Shown: piece by piece, positions 16,131-24,512 of the stretch
Numbering within the stretch: position 1 is the first letter of the stretch
How the letters are laid out: every line of letters begins with the position of its first letter
Assembly: GCF_003432115.1 (NCBI RefSeq)
Contig: NZ_QWDC01000004.1
Location: 124,765 to 188,764, forward strand
DNA: 64,000 bases
Reading direction: 5' to 3'
Source of the DNA: Mucilaginibacter conchicola
Lineage (GTDB): Bacteria; Bacteroidota; Bacteroidia; Sphingobacteriales; Sphingobacteriaceae
Position numbers and translations under genes: made by a program
Notes under the pieces: generated by a model
Database searches by the model: none
The model's input: only the letters and a program-made list of their open reading frames with translations
What the model was told of the DNA's origin: nothing

Positions 16131-18235
16131 TGGCGAATAAGCTTAAATACTTTCTTGTTTTATTGATATGCGCTGCTACGCAGGGGGCGTTTGCGCAAAT
16201 TAGCAACCCGCGTTTCCCGGGGCAGGGTACAAATCAGCCCGTATACACACGGGATACGCTAAAGACACGCCCGCGCTCAAACGCTTCGGACAACCTCGAT
16301 TCGTTGCGCAAGCGCGAGGAGAATAAACACGACTCTGTTGAATTTAACTCTAAATACATAAAGGTAACCAGCGAGCGTTTACTGGCCGATAGTATTCAGT
16401 TGTTTCCGTTGGATACAGGTTTGGTGAATTTTGAAAATTATAGTCCGCTTAACCAGCCGCGCAACCCTAAAATAAGTCTGGGTTACCCCGGCACGGCCGC
16501 CCGCGACCTGCTCTTCAATCCCCGTAAAACCATCGGTTTTGACGAGGGCTTGCACGGGCTGGATGCCTATGCAGTAAACCCGCAGGATATTAATTATTTT
16601 AATGCAAGGGCACCGTATACCTTACTATCTTTATACAGTACCATAGGTGGCACCAAAGAGCAGATATTTAAAACGCTGCACACGCAAAATATTAAACCGA
16701 ACTGGAACATTGGGTTCATACTCAACTTTAACGGCTCTAAAGGATATTATGCTACCAACAACGTTATCTCACAAAATGTAAGCGATCTTACTGCCGGTTT
16801 ATTTACCTGGTACCATAGTAAAAACAAGCGTTACAATTTGCTTGCTAACCTGTTGATGAATAATTTGAAGGCGCCGGAAACAGGGTCGATATTAAAGGAT
16901 ACGATATTTAACAGCCCTAACTCATCGTTTGATAAAACCGGCGAACCTGTGCGCATGCCGGGGAGTTACAGCAACATGAAAAACACCGGCCTGTATGTGA
17001 AGCAGTTTTACTACATAGGGCATATTGATAGTGCAAATAAAGGTAAAGCAGGTACAGCCAACGTGTTGCCAACCCAAAGGATAGGTTATACGTTTTATGC
17101 CAACCAGCGTAAATTTAACTACCTGCAAAATGGTTTAGACCAATACGGTGCCTTCCCTGATTATTATTTTACTGCAGCCCGCTCGCGCGATTCGCTGAAC
17201 GTATTTCACCTGCAAAATGATTTCTCGTACAGTTTTTATCTGCGTGGTAAATCGCAAAAAGCTACAAAGAACGAGCTGAAGCTTGACCTTGGCTTAACCC
17301 AGGATTTTTATAAAGTAAGCCAGTTTGTTGCCGATACTATACTCAATACATCGGGCCGTAAAGAGATAAAGCCGGTTAGGAAACAGGATGAAACTTTCCA
17401 GAATATAACACTTAAAGGTAAGCTGGGCTACCGTTTTAGCGATCGGATTTATCTTGAGGGCGATATACAGCAAATTGTACAGGGCCGCAACTTTGGCGAC
17501 TTTTTATACGATGCCAAATTAACGCTTGCCGGCAACCGCAAGGCAGGCCGTATTGTGATGGGGGCATACCAGCAAAGCAGTTCTCCAAGTATGGTGTATA
17601 CCAACTGGATCTCAAACCACTTTATTTTTAATAATGACTTTGCCAACCAGAAGGTCACCAATCTATCATTCAATTACGTAAATGATGCGCTCGAGCTTGA
17701 TGTTAAGGCAGAGTATTTCTTGTTGAACGATTACCTGTACTTTGAATCGCAACCCAACGGTATTGATGCTACACCAAAGCAATACGGCTCGGCAGTAAAC
17801 ATGCTGAAGATAAGTGTGGGCAAAAACCTGCACTGGCGCAAGCTTAATTTTGATAACTACGTGGTTTACCAGAAAACGGATAATCCCGGCCTGTTGCGTA
17901 CCCCCGAAGTTTATACTTTTAGTAGCTTATACTACAAAGCGCAGGTATTTACGCTTAATTCGCAGTTTGGGGTAAACGTTCGATATAATACGCCTTACCT
18001 GGCACCATCTTATGCACTTAGCATCGGTCAGTTTTACAATGGGCCAAACGTTACCTTTACCTCGTACCCGGTAGCCAGTGTATTCTTTAAGGCTACCTTA
18101 GAGCGTACCAACATTTTTATCCAGTATGATTACATTAACCAGGGATTATTCAGCAACGGTTTTTACCAGGTAAACCGCTATCCGCAGTTAGACAGGATAT
18201 TGAAATTTGGCGTAGCATGGACGTTTTATAATTAA
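16130..18235 (+). CDS. Putative outer-membrane porin (Porin_10-like)
   Basis: A 701-aa predicted outer-membrane barrel of the Bacteroidota putative porin family. Signal peptide MANKLKYFLVLLICAATQGAFA, then a Pro/Asp-rich N-terminal region, the conserved segment NPRKTIGFDEGLHGLDAY, APYTLLSLYSTIGGTKEQIF, and many amphipathic strands ending with the C-terminal aromatic ...FGVAWTFYN. It is translationally coupled to the nucleoside phosphorylase, a neighbourhood often seen in this phylum, so nucleoside or base uptake is a reasonable but unproven role. It ends at a convergent junction filled by repeat C1. Confidence 0.88.
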   Translation: MANKLKYFLVLLICAATQGAFAQISNPRFPGQGTNQPVYTRDTLKTRPRSNASDNLDSLRKREENKHDSVEFNSKYIKVTSERLLADSIQLFPLDTGLVNFENYSPLNQPRNPKISLGYPGTAARDLLFNPRKTIGFDEGLHGLDAYAVNPQDINYFNARAPYTLLSLYSTIGGTKEQIFKTLHTQNIKPNWNIGFILNFNGSKGYYATNNVISQNVSDLTAGLFTWYHSKNKRYNLLANLLMNNLKAPETGSILKDTIFNSPNSSFDKTGEPVRMPGSYSNMKNTGLYVKQFYYIGHIDSANKGKAGTANVLPTQRIGYTFYANQRKFNYLQNGLDQYGAFPDYYFTAARSRDSLNVFHLQNDFSYSFYLRGKSQKATKNELKLDLGLTQDFYKVSQFVADTILNTSGRKEIKPVRKQDETFQNITLKGKLGYRFSDRIYLEGDIQQIVQGRNFGDFLYDAKLTLAGNRKAGRIVMGAYQQSSSPSMVYTNWISNHFIFNNDFANQKVTNLSFNYVNDALELDVKAEYFLLNDYLYFESQPNGIDATPKQYGSAVNMLKISVGKNLHWRKLNFDNYVVYQKTDNPGLLRTPEVYTFSSLYYKAQVFTLNSQFGVNVRYNTPYLAPSYALSIGQFYNGPNVTFTSYPVASVFFKATLERTNIFIQYDYINQGLFSNGFYQVNRYPQLDRILKFGVAWTFYN

Positions 18236-18242
18236 GAGCGAC

Positions 18243-18417
18243 GCCCCCTAACCCCCTGAAGGGGGAATAGAATTTGATTAGCAGCTTTTTTATTTAATAT
18301 TGAACATTGAATGCTGAATTACGAATTTTGAAGGAAAAACACTTCATTATTCAAAATTCCACATTCAGTGTTTGACATTCTCTTTTATCCTGCTCCCCCT
18401 TTAGGGGGCTGGGGGGC
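18243..18417. repeat. Nested palindromic element C1
   Basis: Outer arms GCCCCCTAACCCCCTGAAGGGGG and CCCCCTTTAGGGGGCTGGGGGGC; inner arms TTGAACATTGAATGCTGAATT and AATTCCACATTCAGTGTTTGACATT. The 175-bp element fills the whole gap between the convergent porin and the next gene, and its right end abuts that gene's stop codon. Confidence 0.85.
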
Positions 18418-18418
18418 A

Positions 18419-19681
18419 TCACGTTTTCTGTTTCTTCTTCTTCGCCGCCGGGAATAACACATTGTTCAGTATCAAACGGTAACCTGCAGAGTTTGGGTGC
18501 AGCTTAAGATCGGTAGGTGGGTCGCCAACGGCGTGCTGGTAATCTTCAGGGTCGTGGCCGCCATAAAAGGTCCATTGGCCCTTGCCGTATTCGCCGTGGA
18601 TATAGCGGGCCTCGTTGCCGGTCTTCATCTCGCCCATAATAGTAATACCCGGTTTTAATTTGCTTTTATTGTAGGCCGTAGTAAGACCCATAAAGCCTTT
18701 TATCACCTTGTCATGGTCTTGCGTAAGCATGCTGGGCACCACATCCCACTTGGCCGAAAAATCAAACAGGGTAAAGAAATCGCGCGTGCGGTCAACCTGT
18801 CGGGTAGGGGTCACATCCACATTCGCAAACTGGTGCGACATCGGGTTTTCATCCAGCGTAAAGTTCTGAAAAGCGAAGGTCTGCGTAAAATCAAGTTTTT
18901 GCTGAGCGTTAGGGTCAGCGGGGTCTCCATCAAACATAGCCTCGCAAATATCGGTGTTTGCTGCCGATAGGGCAATATCGAAAGTATCGGTAGCACTGCA
19001 CATGGCAAACAGAAAGCCGCCGCCCGCGCAGAAATCGCGGATGTGCTGCACTACAGCCAGCTTCATTTGTGAAACCTTTTTAAAGCCGAGTTTAGTCGCC
19101 ATGGCGTTCTGCGCCTTTACATCATCATTATACCATTGCGTATATTTATAAACGCCGTAAAACTTGCTGAATTGCCCGGTGAAATCCTCGTGGTGCATGT
19201 GCAGCCAGTCGTATTTGGCCAGGTCGCCGCGGATAACTTCTTCATCGTACACCACATCATAAGGGATCTCGGCATATTTGAGTACCAGGGTAACAGCATC
19301 ATCCCAGGGCAGCTTGTTCTTAGGCGAATACACGGCCATTTTGGGCGCTTTCTCCAGTTTAACGATATCCATGTTAACGGAAGGGTCGCTTACTTCTGTG
19401 GCTATCTCATTGGCCTTAGCATCGGCGATCACCTCGTAGCTTACCCCGCGAATTTTACATTCATCCTCAAGTGCTTTGGCATATTTCATCATAAAGCTTC
19501 CGCCCCGGTAATTGAGCAGCCAGTCAACCGTCTCACCGTTCTTCAACGTCCAGAAGGCAATGCCGTAAGATTTAAGATGATCTTTCTGCTGATCGTCCAT
19601 AGGGATGAGGATAGACGATGCCCTTGCCATTAAAGGTAAAAGGTAAAAGGCGAAAGCAAAAAGGTGTTTCTTGATTAGCAT
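18419..19681 (-). CDS. Secreted conserved protein, database name 'asparagine synthetase B' not supported
   Basis: A 420-aa protein with an N-terminal signal peptide (FAFAFYLLPLMARASS) and the Bacteroidota-conserved phrases ILIPMDDQQKDHLKSYG, WLLNYRGGSF, YDWLHMHHEDFTGQF, FAMCSATDTFDIAL, GQWTFYGGHDPEDYQH and LHPNSAGYRLILNNVLFPA. I recall close relatives being annotated asparagine synthetase B, but it lacks the Cys2 glutaminase nucleophile and the ATP-pyrophosphatase SGGLDS loop, and it is exported. It may have a class-I-glutaminase-like or ThuA-like fold (HHED, GGHDPED), which is a guess. The signal-peptide codons include an 18-nt word shared with the intergenic repeat at 20054-20071. Confidence 0.8.
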   Translation of the reverse strand: MLIKKHLFAFAFYLLPLMARASSILIPMDDQQKDHLKSYGIAFWTLKNGETVDWLLNYRGGSFMMKYAKALEDECKIRGVSYEVIADAKANEIATEVSDPSVNMDIVKLEKAPKMAVYSPKNKLPWDDAVTLVLKYAEIPYDVVYDEEVIRGDLAKYDWLHMHHEDFTGQFSKFYGVYKYTQWYNDDVKAQNAMATKLGFKKVSQMKLAVVQHIRDFCAGGGFLFAMCSATDTFDIALSAANTDICEAMFDGDPADPNAQQKLDFTQTFAFQNFTLDENPMSHQFANVDVTPTRQVDRTRDFFTLFDFSAKWDVVPSMLTQDHDKVIKGFMGLTTAYNKSKLKPGITIMGEMKTGNEARYIHGEYGKGQWTFYGGHDPEDYQHAVGDPPTDLKLHPNSAGYRLILNNVLFPAAKKKKQKT

Positions 19682-19878
19682 GTTGATGTGCTAATGTAAC
19701 GATTAATTGGATAGGGTATTATGCAGAATTAGCTTGAAACATGATTTGTGGGATTTGAGGATTAACATTAAGTGCTTGTCAGTCTGAGCTTGTCGAAGAC
19801 CTCTTTGAGCAATGAGTGGTTCGACAGGCTCACCATGACACTTTGGTTTTATCCTCGCAATGACGTGATGATGAGAAT

Positions 19879-19963
19879 GCGTTAGGGATGGAAACAGATA
19901 CCGGCCATCGTGCATAAAGCCTGCAGGCGTATGAGTATACAGCCCGACCGAAGGGAACGCCCG
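19879..19963. repeat. R element copy 1 (GCGTTAGGG...GGGAACGCCCG)
   Basis: An 85-bp segment sharing GCGTTAGGG, GATACCGGCC, a GCCTG..GCGTATGA block and AGGGAACGCCCG in the same order as 61919-62008. The ends are short inverted complements (GCGTT/AACGC). No coding frame; it could be a structured RNA or a mobile repeat. Confidence 0.65.
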
Positions 19964-20084
19964 GATCTTAAATATCGAACACTGAATGTTGAATATAAAA
20001 TGATGAAGTACATATTTATTCTCCGCAACTAATCGTTGATCAAAACCTTTAACCTTTCGCCTTTTACCTTTAACCTCAAATCAT

Positions 20085-20092
20085 TACCTTTG
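20085..20092 (+). promoter_or_regulatory. Candidate -7 element (TACCTTTG) for cyclophilin
   Basis: Exact TAnnTTTG match 23 bp before ATG 20116. Confidence 0.5.
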
Positions 20093-20115
20093 CCACCTGT
20101 TAAAATTTAAAAACC

Positions 20116-20553
20116 ATGAGCAAAGCAATAATTAAAACCGAAAAAGGTGACATGACCGTTGAGTTCTTCGACAAAGATGCGCCAAATACCGTAGCTAACT
20201 TTTTAGGTTTGGCTAAATCGGGTTTTTACGATAATGTAACCTTTCACCGTGTTATCCCTAACTTCGTGATCCAGGGTGGCGACCCAACCGGTACAGGTGC
20301 TGGTGGCTCTGGCAAACGTATTGACTGCGAATTGACCGGCGATAACCAATACCACGACCGTGGTGTACTTTCAATGGCACATGCTGGCCGTAACACCGGT
20401 AGCTCTCAGTTTTTTATCTGCCATAGCCGCGATAATACTGCACACCTTGACCGTAACCACACCGTGTTTGGTAAAGTAGTTGAGAACGTTGACGTTGTTG
20501 ACGATATTCGCCAGGGCGATAAAATTTTAGGTATAGAGGTTATTGAGGGATAG
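20116..20553 (+). CDS. Peptidyl-prolyl cis-trans isomerase, cyclophilin type
   Basis: A 145-aa single-domain cyclophilin accelerating prolyl isomerisation during folding. Signatures: NFLGLAKSGFYDNVTFHRVIPNFVIQGGDPTGTG (R and FxxQGG active-site segment), LSMAHAGRNTGSSQFFICH, and LDRNHTVFGKV. It has no signal peptide, so it is the cytosolic form, unlike the secreted cyclophilins common in Bacteroidota. The usual Trp of the cyclosporin site is replaced by H in AHLDRNHTVFG, as in many bacterial members. Followed after 83 bp of repeat DNA by the DUF5606 gene. Confidence 0.95.
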   Translation: MSKAIIKTEKGDMTVEFFDKDAPNTVANFLGLAKSGFYDNVTFHRVIPNFVIQGGDPTGTGAGGSGKRIDCELTGDNQYHDRGVLSMAHAGRNTGSSQFFICHSRDNTAHLDRNHTVFGKVVENVDVVDDIRQGDKILGIEVIEG

Positions 20554-20627
20554 TTAATTAGAGATCAGTTGATTGGAGATTAGTTATCACACGAAAACTA
20601 CTCAATAAGTTAACTGATCAACCAACC
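20553..20627. repeat. AATTAGAGAT/ATTGGAGATTAG repeat (family J), copy 1
   Basis: GTTAATTAGAGATCAGTTG-ATTGGAGATTAGTT followed by an inverted arm AAGTTAACTGATCAACC. Related words recur at 50612-50640, 51850-51878 and 53448-53529. Confidence 0.5.
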
Positions 20628-20636
20628 ATATAAAGA

Positions 20637-21140
20637 ATGAATTTACACGGAATTGTGGCCGTTTCCGGCAAACCTGGTTTATGGAAAGCGCTTGCGCAAA
20701 ACAAAACAGGTTATGTGCTTGAAAGCCTTGACGAGAAAAAAACAAAGCTAATAGCTAACGTAGCTACAGCTAAACTGGCTGCTTTAAGCGAGATAACCAT
20801 TTTTGGTTTAGAGGACGATATCAGACTGGTTGACGTTTTCGAGAAAATGAAATCGGCAACTGTGCCTGCTACTAAAGAAGACGGCAAGAAATTGCGCACA
20901 TTCTTTTTTGAGGTAGCACCAGATCATGATGAAGAGAAGGTTTATTCTTCTGATATCAAAAAGATCATTAACTGGTACCTTATTCTTAAAGACCTGCCAT
21001 TATTCAACGAGGCTGACCCTGCTGAAGCACCGGCTGCTGAAGAAGCACCTGCTGCTCCTGTTGCAGAGCCTGTAGCTGAAGCAAAGGAAGAAGCTGCACC
21101 AAAAGCAAAAGCTAAAAAAGCACCTGCTAAAAAGGCATAA
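20637..21140 (+). CDS. DUF5606 protein
   Basis: A 167-aa cytosolic protein of the Bacteroidota-restricted DUF5606 family. The conserved N-terminal domain (1-125) begins MNLHGIVAVSGKPGLWKALAQ and includes KKIINWYLILKDLPLF; by appearance it is a small beta-barrel followed by helices. The last 40 residues are a low-complexity Ala/Glu/Pro then Ala/Lys tail (APKAKAKKAPAKKA), similar to histone-H1-like or ribosome-associated tails, suggesting nucleic acid contact. Function unknown. A strong terminator follows. Confidence 0.85.
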   Translation: MNLHGIVAVSGKPGLWKALAQNKTGYVLESLDEKKTKLIANVATAKLAALSEITIFGLEDDIRLVDVFEKMKSATVPATKEDGKKLRTFFFEVAPDHDEEKVYSSDIKKIINWYLILKDLPLFNEADPAEAPAAEEAPAAPVAEPVAEAKEEAAPKAKAKKAPAKKA

Positions 21141-21164
21141 TTTCGATAAGACTTTAAAGTATAA

Positions 21165-21197
21165 AGCCCCGATAGGTAACTATCGGGGCTTTTTTTG
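21165..21197 (+). terminator. Terminator after DUF5606
   Basis: 10-bp stem AGCCCCGATA/TATCGGGGCT, loop GGTAAC, then seven T. Confidence 0.92.
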
Positions 21198-21210
21198 TGG
21201 CCTCAAACTA

Positions 21211-21305
21211 CGTCATTGCGAGGAGCGACAGCGACGTGGCAATCCTCGACTTACAGAGTCGCTCTGTATATCGGGTATTCGGGTATTGCTACGCTCGCAA
21301 TGACG
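21211..21305. repeat. Palindromic element B1 (CGTCATTGCGA family)
   Basis: Outer arms CGTCATTGCGAGGAGCG / GCTACGCTCGCAATGACG, 95 bp, in the convergent DUF5606-eno gap between two terminators. Confidence 0.85.
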
Positions 21306-21340
21306 TGATGGATAAACAATGACGCGTTTTTATTGGCACA

Positions 21341-21367
21341 AAAAAGCCCCGGACAAGTCCGAGGCTT
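21341..21367 (-). terminator. Terminator after enolase
   Basis: Read on the minus strand: stem AGCCTCGGAC/GTCCGGGGCT followed by a T run; 25 bp past the eno stop. Confidence 0.85.
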
Positions 21368-21391
21368 CAATATCAAAAATCTGCTTACAGA

Positions 21392-22693
21392 TTATTTTCT
21401 GTTTTTAACGTATTTGAAGTTTTTGCCGATGAAACGAGCGTTCTCAGCTAATTCTTCTTCGATACGTAGCAACTGGTTGTATTTAGCGATCCTGTCTGAA
21501 CGTGATGCTGAACCGGTTTTGATCTGGCCACAGTTAAGTGCAACGGCAAGGTCGGCGATGGTAGCATCTTCAGTTTCGCCAGAGCGGTGACTCATTACTG
21601 AAGTGTAGCTATGAGTTTGTGCCAGGCTAACCGCGTTGATAGTTTCGGTTAATGAACCAATTTGGTTTACTTTAACCAGGATAGAGTTTGCAGTATCGGT
21701 ATCAATGCCTTGTTGTAAACGTTTTACGTTGGTTACAAACAAATCGTCACCTACTAATTGTACTTTATCGCCAATTTTGTCGGTAAGGATCTTCCAGCCA
21801 TCCCAATCGTCTTCTGCCATACCATCCTCAATAGAGATGATAGGGTATTTAGCAGCCAATTCAGCAAGGTAATCAGCTTGCTCGGCGCTGGTGCGGATAG
21901 CACCGTTAGGGCCTTCAAATTTAGTGTAATCGTATTTACCGTCTTTGTAGAACTCAGAGGCAGCACAGTCAAACGCCAGGAATATATCAACACCTGGTTT
22001 GTAACCTGCTTTTTCGATAGCTTGTAAAATGGTTTCAACACCATCTTCGGTACCAGAGAAGGTTGGCGCAAAACCACCTTCGTCGCCTACTGCAGTTGAT
22101 AAACCACGGTCGTGAAGAATTTTCTTTAGGTTATGGAAAACCTCGGTACCCCAACGCAATGCTTCAGAGAATGAAGAAGCACCGGCCGGCATGATCATGA
22201 ACTCCTGGAAAGCGATAGGCGCATCAGAGTGCGAACCACCGTTAACGATGTTCATCATCGGGATGGGTAACGTATTAGCGTTTACACCGCCAATGTAACG
22301 GTATAAAGGCTGGCGGCTTTCTTGTGCAGCAGCTTTAGCTACAGCTAATGAAACACCAAGAATGGCATTTGCACCTAGGTTACCTTTGTTTTCGGTACCA
22401 TCTAATTTGATCATCAGGGCATCGATAGCGTTTTGTTCAAACACATCAACACCTCTTAATTCAGGAGCTATTTTCTCGTTTACATTTTCAACGGCTTTTA
22501 AAACGCCTTTGCCCATGTAAACAGCTTTATCGTTATCGCGAAGCTCAACAGCCTCATGAACACCTGTTGATGCACCTGATGGTACAGCAGCACGGCCAAG
22601 GGCACCGTTCTCGGTTAAAACATCTACCTCTATTGTAGGGTTACCGCGCGAATCCAGGATCTGACGCGCATGAACATCAATTATCAAGCTCAT
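21392..22693 (-). CDS. eno: Enolase
   Basis: Phosphopyruvate hydratase (2-phosphoglycerate to phosphoenolpyruvate), 433 aa, cytosolic, Mg-dependent. Hallmarks: N-terminal ARQILDSRGNPTIEVDV, GASTGVHEAVELRD, NGGSHSDAPIAFQEFMIMP, GDEGGFAPTF, LVGDDLFVTN, VKVNQIGSLTET with the catalytic lysine, and MSHRSGETED near the end. Normal length, no insertions. A monocistronic unit with its own terminator. Confidence 0.99.
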   Translation of the reverse strand: MSLIIDVHARQILDSRGNPTIEVDVLTENGALGRAAVPSGASTGVHEAVELRDNDKAVYMGKGVLKAVENVNEKIAPELRGVDVFEQNAIDALMIKLDGTENKGNLGANAILGVSLAVAKAAAQESRQPLYRYIGGVNANTLPIPMMNIVNGGSHSDAPIAFQEFMIMPAGASSFSEALRWGTEVFHNLKKILHDRGLSTAVGDEGGFAPTFSGTEDGVETILQAIEKAGYKPGVDIFLAFDCAASEFYKDGKYDYTKFEGPNGAIRTSAEQADYLAELAAKYPIISIEDGMAEDDWDGWKILTDKIGDKVQLVGDDLFVTNVKRLQQGIDTDTANSILVKVNQIGSLTETINAVSLAQTHSYTSVMSHRSGETEDATIADLAVALNCGQIKTGSASRSDRIAKYNQLLRIEEELAENARFIGKNFKYVKNRK

Positions 22694-22800
22694 AGTGTAT
22701 TATCGTATTTTGTTTTGAGTGTTTACTATACTAAGTTGGTGGGCTAAGTTAAGGGCAAAATAAAGAAATAGCAACCCAAATTTGTATTTGTAACAATTAA

Positions 22801-23538
22801 TTAATCTGAAGTGGTTGGCAAATGCTCGCGTTCAACACTGTTTTTGCGGTTTATACGATACATCAGTGTAAGCATCATATTGTTTTTGGCGCTGCTGGTT
22901 TGGGTTGTATAATTGCGTTGGTTTATCCAACCTGCCTGCAATATCCATTTCTTATCAAATTGGTAGCCCAATGCTGCGGATACGCGGTTCCGCTCAAAAT
23001 TAGGGGCTTTATTATTAAAGAAGATTTCATCAAAGATGGAGATAAACCATGTTTTAGCCACAATTTTAGTGTTGTTTAACGGCACAAACATGTTAAGGCG
23101 GTAGCGGAAACGGTTACGGTAATTGCCGTCTAACCAGCGCTGCTCTATCCGGTAGCGGTGTTCAAATTTTAATGGCGTAAGGAATTGGTTAATGGTCATC
23201 TGCTCCCAAACCCTGAACTCGTTGATAGTAGGGCCATCAGAAATATCCAGGTAATTATAGGTATGGTAGGTGCCGGTACCCAACAGGGCGATAAAATTCT
23301 TATCGATATCATAACTTACACCGGCTTTTGCCTCGTAATACTGAAACTGGCTGAAACCTGCGCCATTGGTACGCGCCTGAAACTCGGTGTAGCCACCCCA
23401 GCGATGGGCGCTATCGCCCGGCATTACCACGGTTACAATACCCCATGTACCTAATTTAGAATCCTGTGCGCTTGCATTAAACGAACACACTATTAAGGCA
23501 AGTAAAACGGTAGTAGCCTTAAGAAGATTTTTTAACAT
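22801..23538 (-). CDS. DUF2490 outer-membrane-type protein (second copy)
   Basis: A 245-aa protein with a signal peptide (LLKATTVLLALIVCSFNASA) and the DUF2490 strand pattern: VWEQMTINQFLTPLKFEHRYRIEQRW, FRYRLNMFVPL, WFISIFDEIFFN, FDKKWILQAGWINQRNY and MLTLMYRI. It shares W-E-Q, RIEQR and FRYR-type motifs with the protein at 10894-11610 but is clearly diverged, so this is an old paralogy. Probably a small outer-membrane barrel; function unknown. The polar tail (NSVEREHLPTTSD) extends past the last strand. Confidence 0.82.
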   Translation of the reverse strand: MLKNLLKATTVLLALIVCSFNASAQDSKLGTWGIVTVVMPGDSAHRWGGYTEFQARTNGAGFSQFQYYEAKAGVSYDIDKNFIALLGTGTYHTYNYLDISDGPTINEFRVWEQMTINQFLTPLKFEHRYRIEQRWLDGNYRNRFRYRLNMFVPLNNTKIVAKTWFISIFDEIFFNNKAPNFERNRVSAALGYQFDKKWILQAGWINQRNYTTQTSSAKNNMMLTLMYRINRKNSVEREHLPTTSD

Positions 23539-23714
23539 TATTTTAATAATTGATTAATACAAAAGTATTTCCTCAATGTTAGCTTGGTGTTAAATTAACA
23601 AGGCTTAATATTAAATTTATGTTAAGGAATGGATGATTTGTTTATAGGTTACAGGAATAGTAATACTGGATTATTTCAGTACTCATGTTAAATTTATAAG
23701 GTTTAAATACCTTT

Positions 23715-23966
23715 ATGAATTATAAACAATATATGATCTTATTAGAAGCTGGCACCAATCTGTTACTCAGTGGAATCATCATATTAGGTCTGTTTACGCT
23801 GCTGATATTTGTGCCCGTTTGGTTACTCGACAGAAAGCTAAATCCTCAGGTAAAAGCCAGTGTAGGAAGATTATTATTTTTTTTCGTCATCTCAATTGTA
23901 ATAGTGGCGTTTTTCATCTGGTTTATCCCTTTTATAACCGGCAGACCTCTGCTCGACCAGTTTTAA
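23715..23966 (+). CDS. Small two-helix membrane protein
   Basis: An 83-aa protein with two clear transmembrane helices (about 14-37 and 53-74), a cytoplasmic loop with DRKLNPQVKAS, and short polar ends. No family recognised. A TACCTTTA sequence resembling a -7 box lies just before the ATG. Convergent with the DUF2945 gene, with a 37-bp gap and no repeat element. Confidence 0.6.
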   Translation: MNYKQYMILLEAGTNLLLSGIIILGLFTLLIFVPVWLLDRKLNPQVKASVGRLLFFFVISIVIVAFFIWFIPFITGRPLLDQF

Positions 23967-24003
23967 GATCATAAACGCAATTGTATCGCGCCACTGCAAT
24001 AGC

Positions 24004-24216
24004 CTATTTCCCACCCTTCTTCAGTTCACTTTCAGATTTCAGCACCTTGCTGCCATCTTTTTGTTTGATGTCATAAGCAGGCTCATCCTTAGTAGCTTTT
24101 CGTTTTACGGTTGAGCCTTTGATGGTTTTGGTGGTGGTTGAGGTATGTTTCTTTTCAATTTTGCCTTCAGCTTCTGATGCCCCCCATTTCCAATGAACAG
24201 TATCTCCCTTTTTCAT
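24004..24216 (-). CDS. DUF2945 / HVA1 Tudor-domain small protein
   Basis: A 70-aa protein with the pattern of the DUF2945 (hypervirulence-associated Tudor) family: KKGDTVHWKWGASEAEGKI at the N-terminus, then TIKGSTVKRKATKDEPAYDI and a C-terminal KSESELKK. Members are small, basic and found in many bacteria and fungi; the fold is an SH3-like barrel. Biochemical function is unknown. Confidence 0.85.
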   Translation of the reverse strand: MKKGDTVHWKWGASEAEGKIEKKHTSTTTKTIKGSTVKRKATKDEPAYDIKQKDGSKVLKSESELKKGGK

Positions 24217-24264
24217 GGTTTTTGTTTACGGGATGAGATGCAATTGCCCTGCCAAAAGATATTG

Positions 24265-24363
24265 CTAAAATATACGGCGACCAATTAAGCCTACTACGGC
24301 AATAGCATGAGCAATAAAGGCCACTATGGCGGTAAATGCCGGGATAGTTAAGAGAGTTATCAT
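24265..24363 (-). CDS. Possible 32-aa single-helix membrane peptide
   Basis: ATG at 24363-24361 opens a 32-codon frame, MITLLTIPAFTAIVAFIAHA then IAVVGLIGRRIF, a single hydrophobic helix with a basic C-terminus and stop TAG at 24267-24265. It lies between two minus-strand genes. Small one-helix membrane peptides of this kind are common in Bacteroidota, but coding is unproven here; conservation would be needed. Confidence 0.25.
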   Translation of the reverse strand: MITLLTIPAFTAIVAFIAHAIAVVGLIGRRIF

Positions 24364-24512
24364 GGTGATTTTGGGTTTTGTTTACAACACAAAAGTGTAT
24401 CAAAACCAACCCCCATGGTTAGCTTTATTAGGCGAACGGGCGCAAATTGTCGGTAAAAGTATCCTTTGGCAGAATAAGTAAAGCTGTTTTGGCGGTTGGG
24501 GATTTTTGCCGG

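Larger units (their letters stand above)
19682..20115. repeat. Repeat mosaic in a 434-bp divergent gap
   Basis: No gene. In order: an imperfect inverted repeat GTCAGTCTGAGCTTGTCGAAG / GGTTCGACAGGCTCACCATGAC (19778-19839, a word pair widespread in bacterial genomes); a half copy of family B (CCTCGCAATGACG, about 19853-19865); element R1 (19879-19963); an AACACTGAATGTTGAATAT word related to the inner arms of family C (about 19978-19997); a CTTTCGCCTTTTACCTTT word (20054-20071); and the cyclophilin promoter. Confidence 0.7.

Noticed and set aside
19136..19633. 165-codon plus-strand frame opposite the secreted protein
   Set aside because: Antisense shadow; no recognisable motif and the minus-strand protein is conserved.
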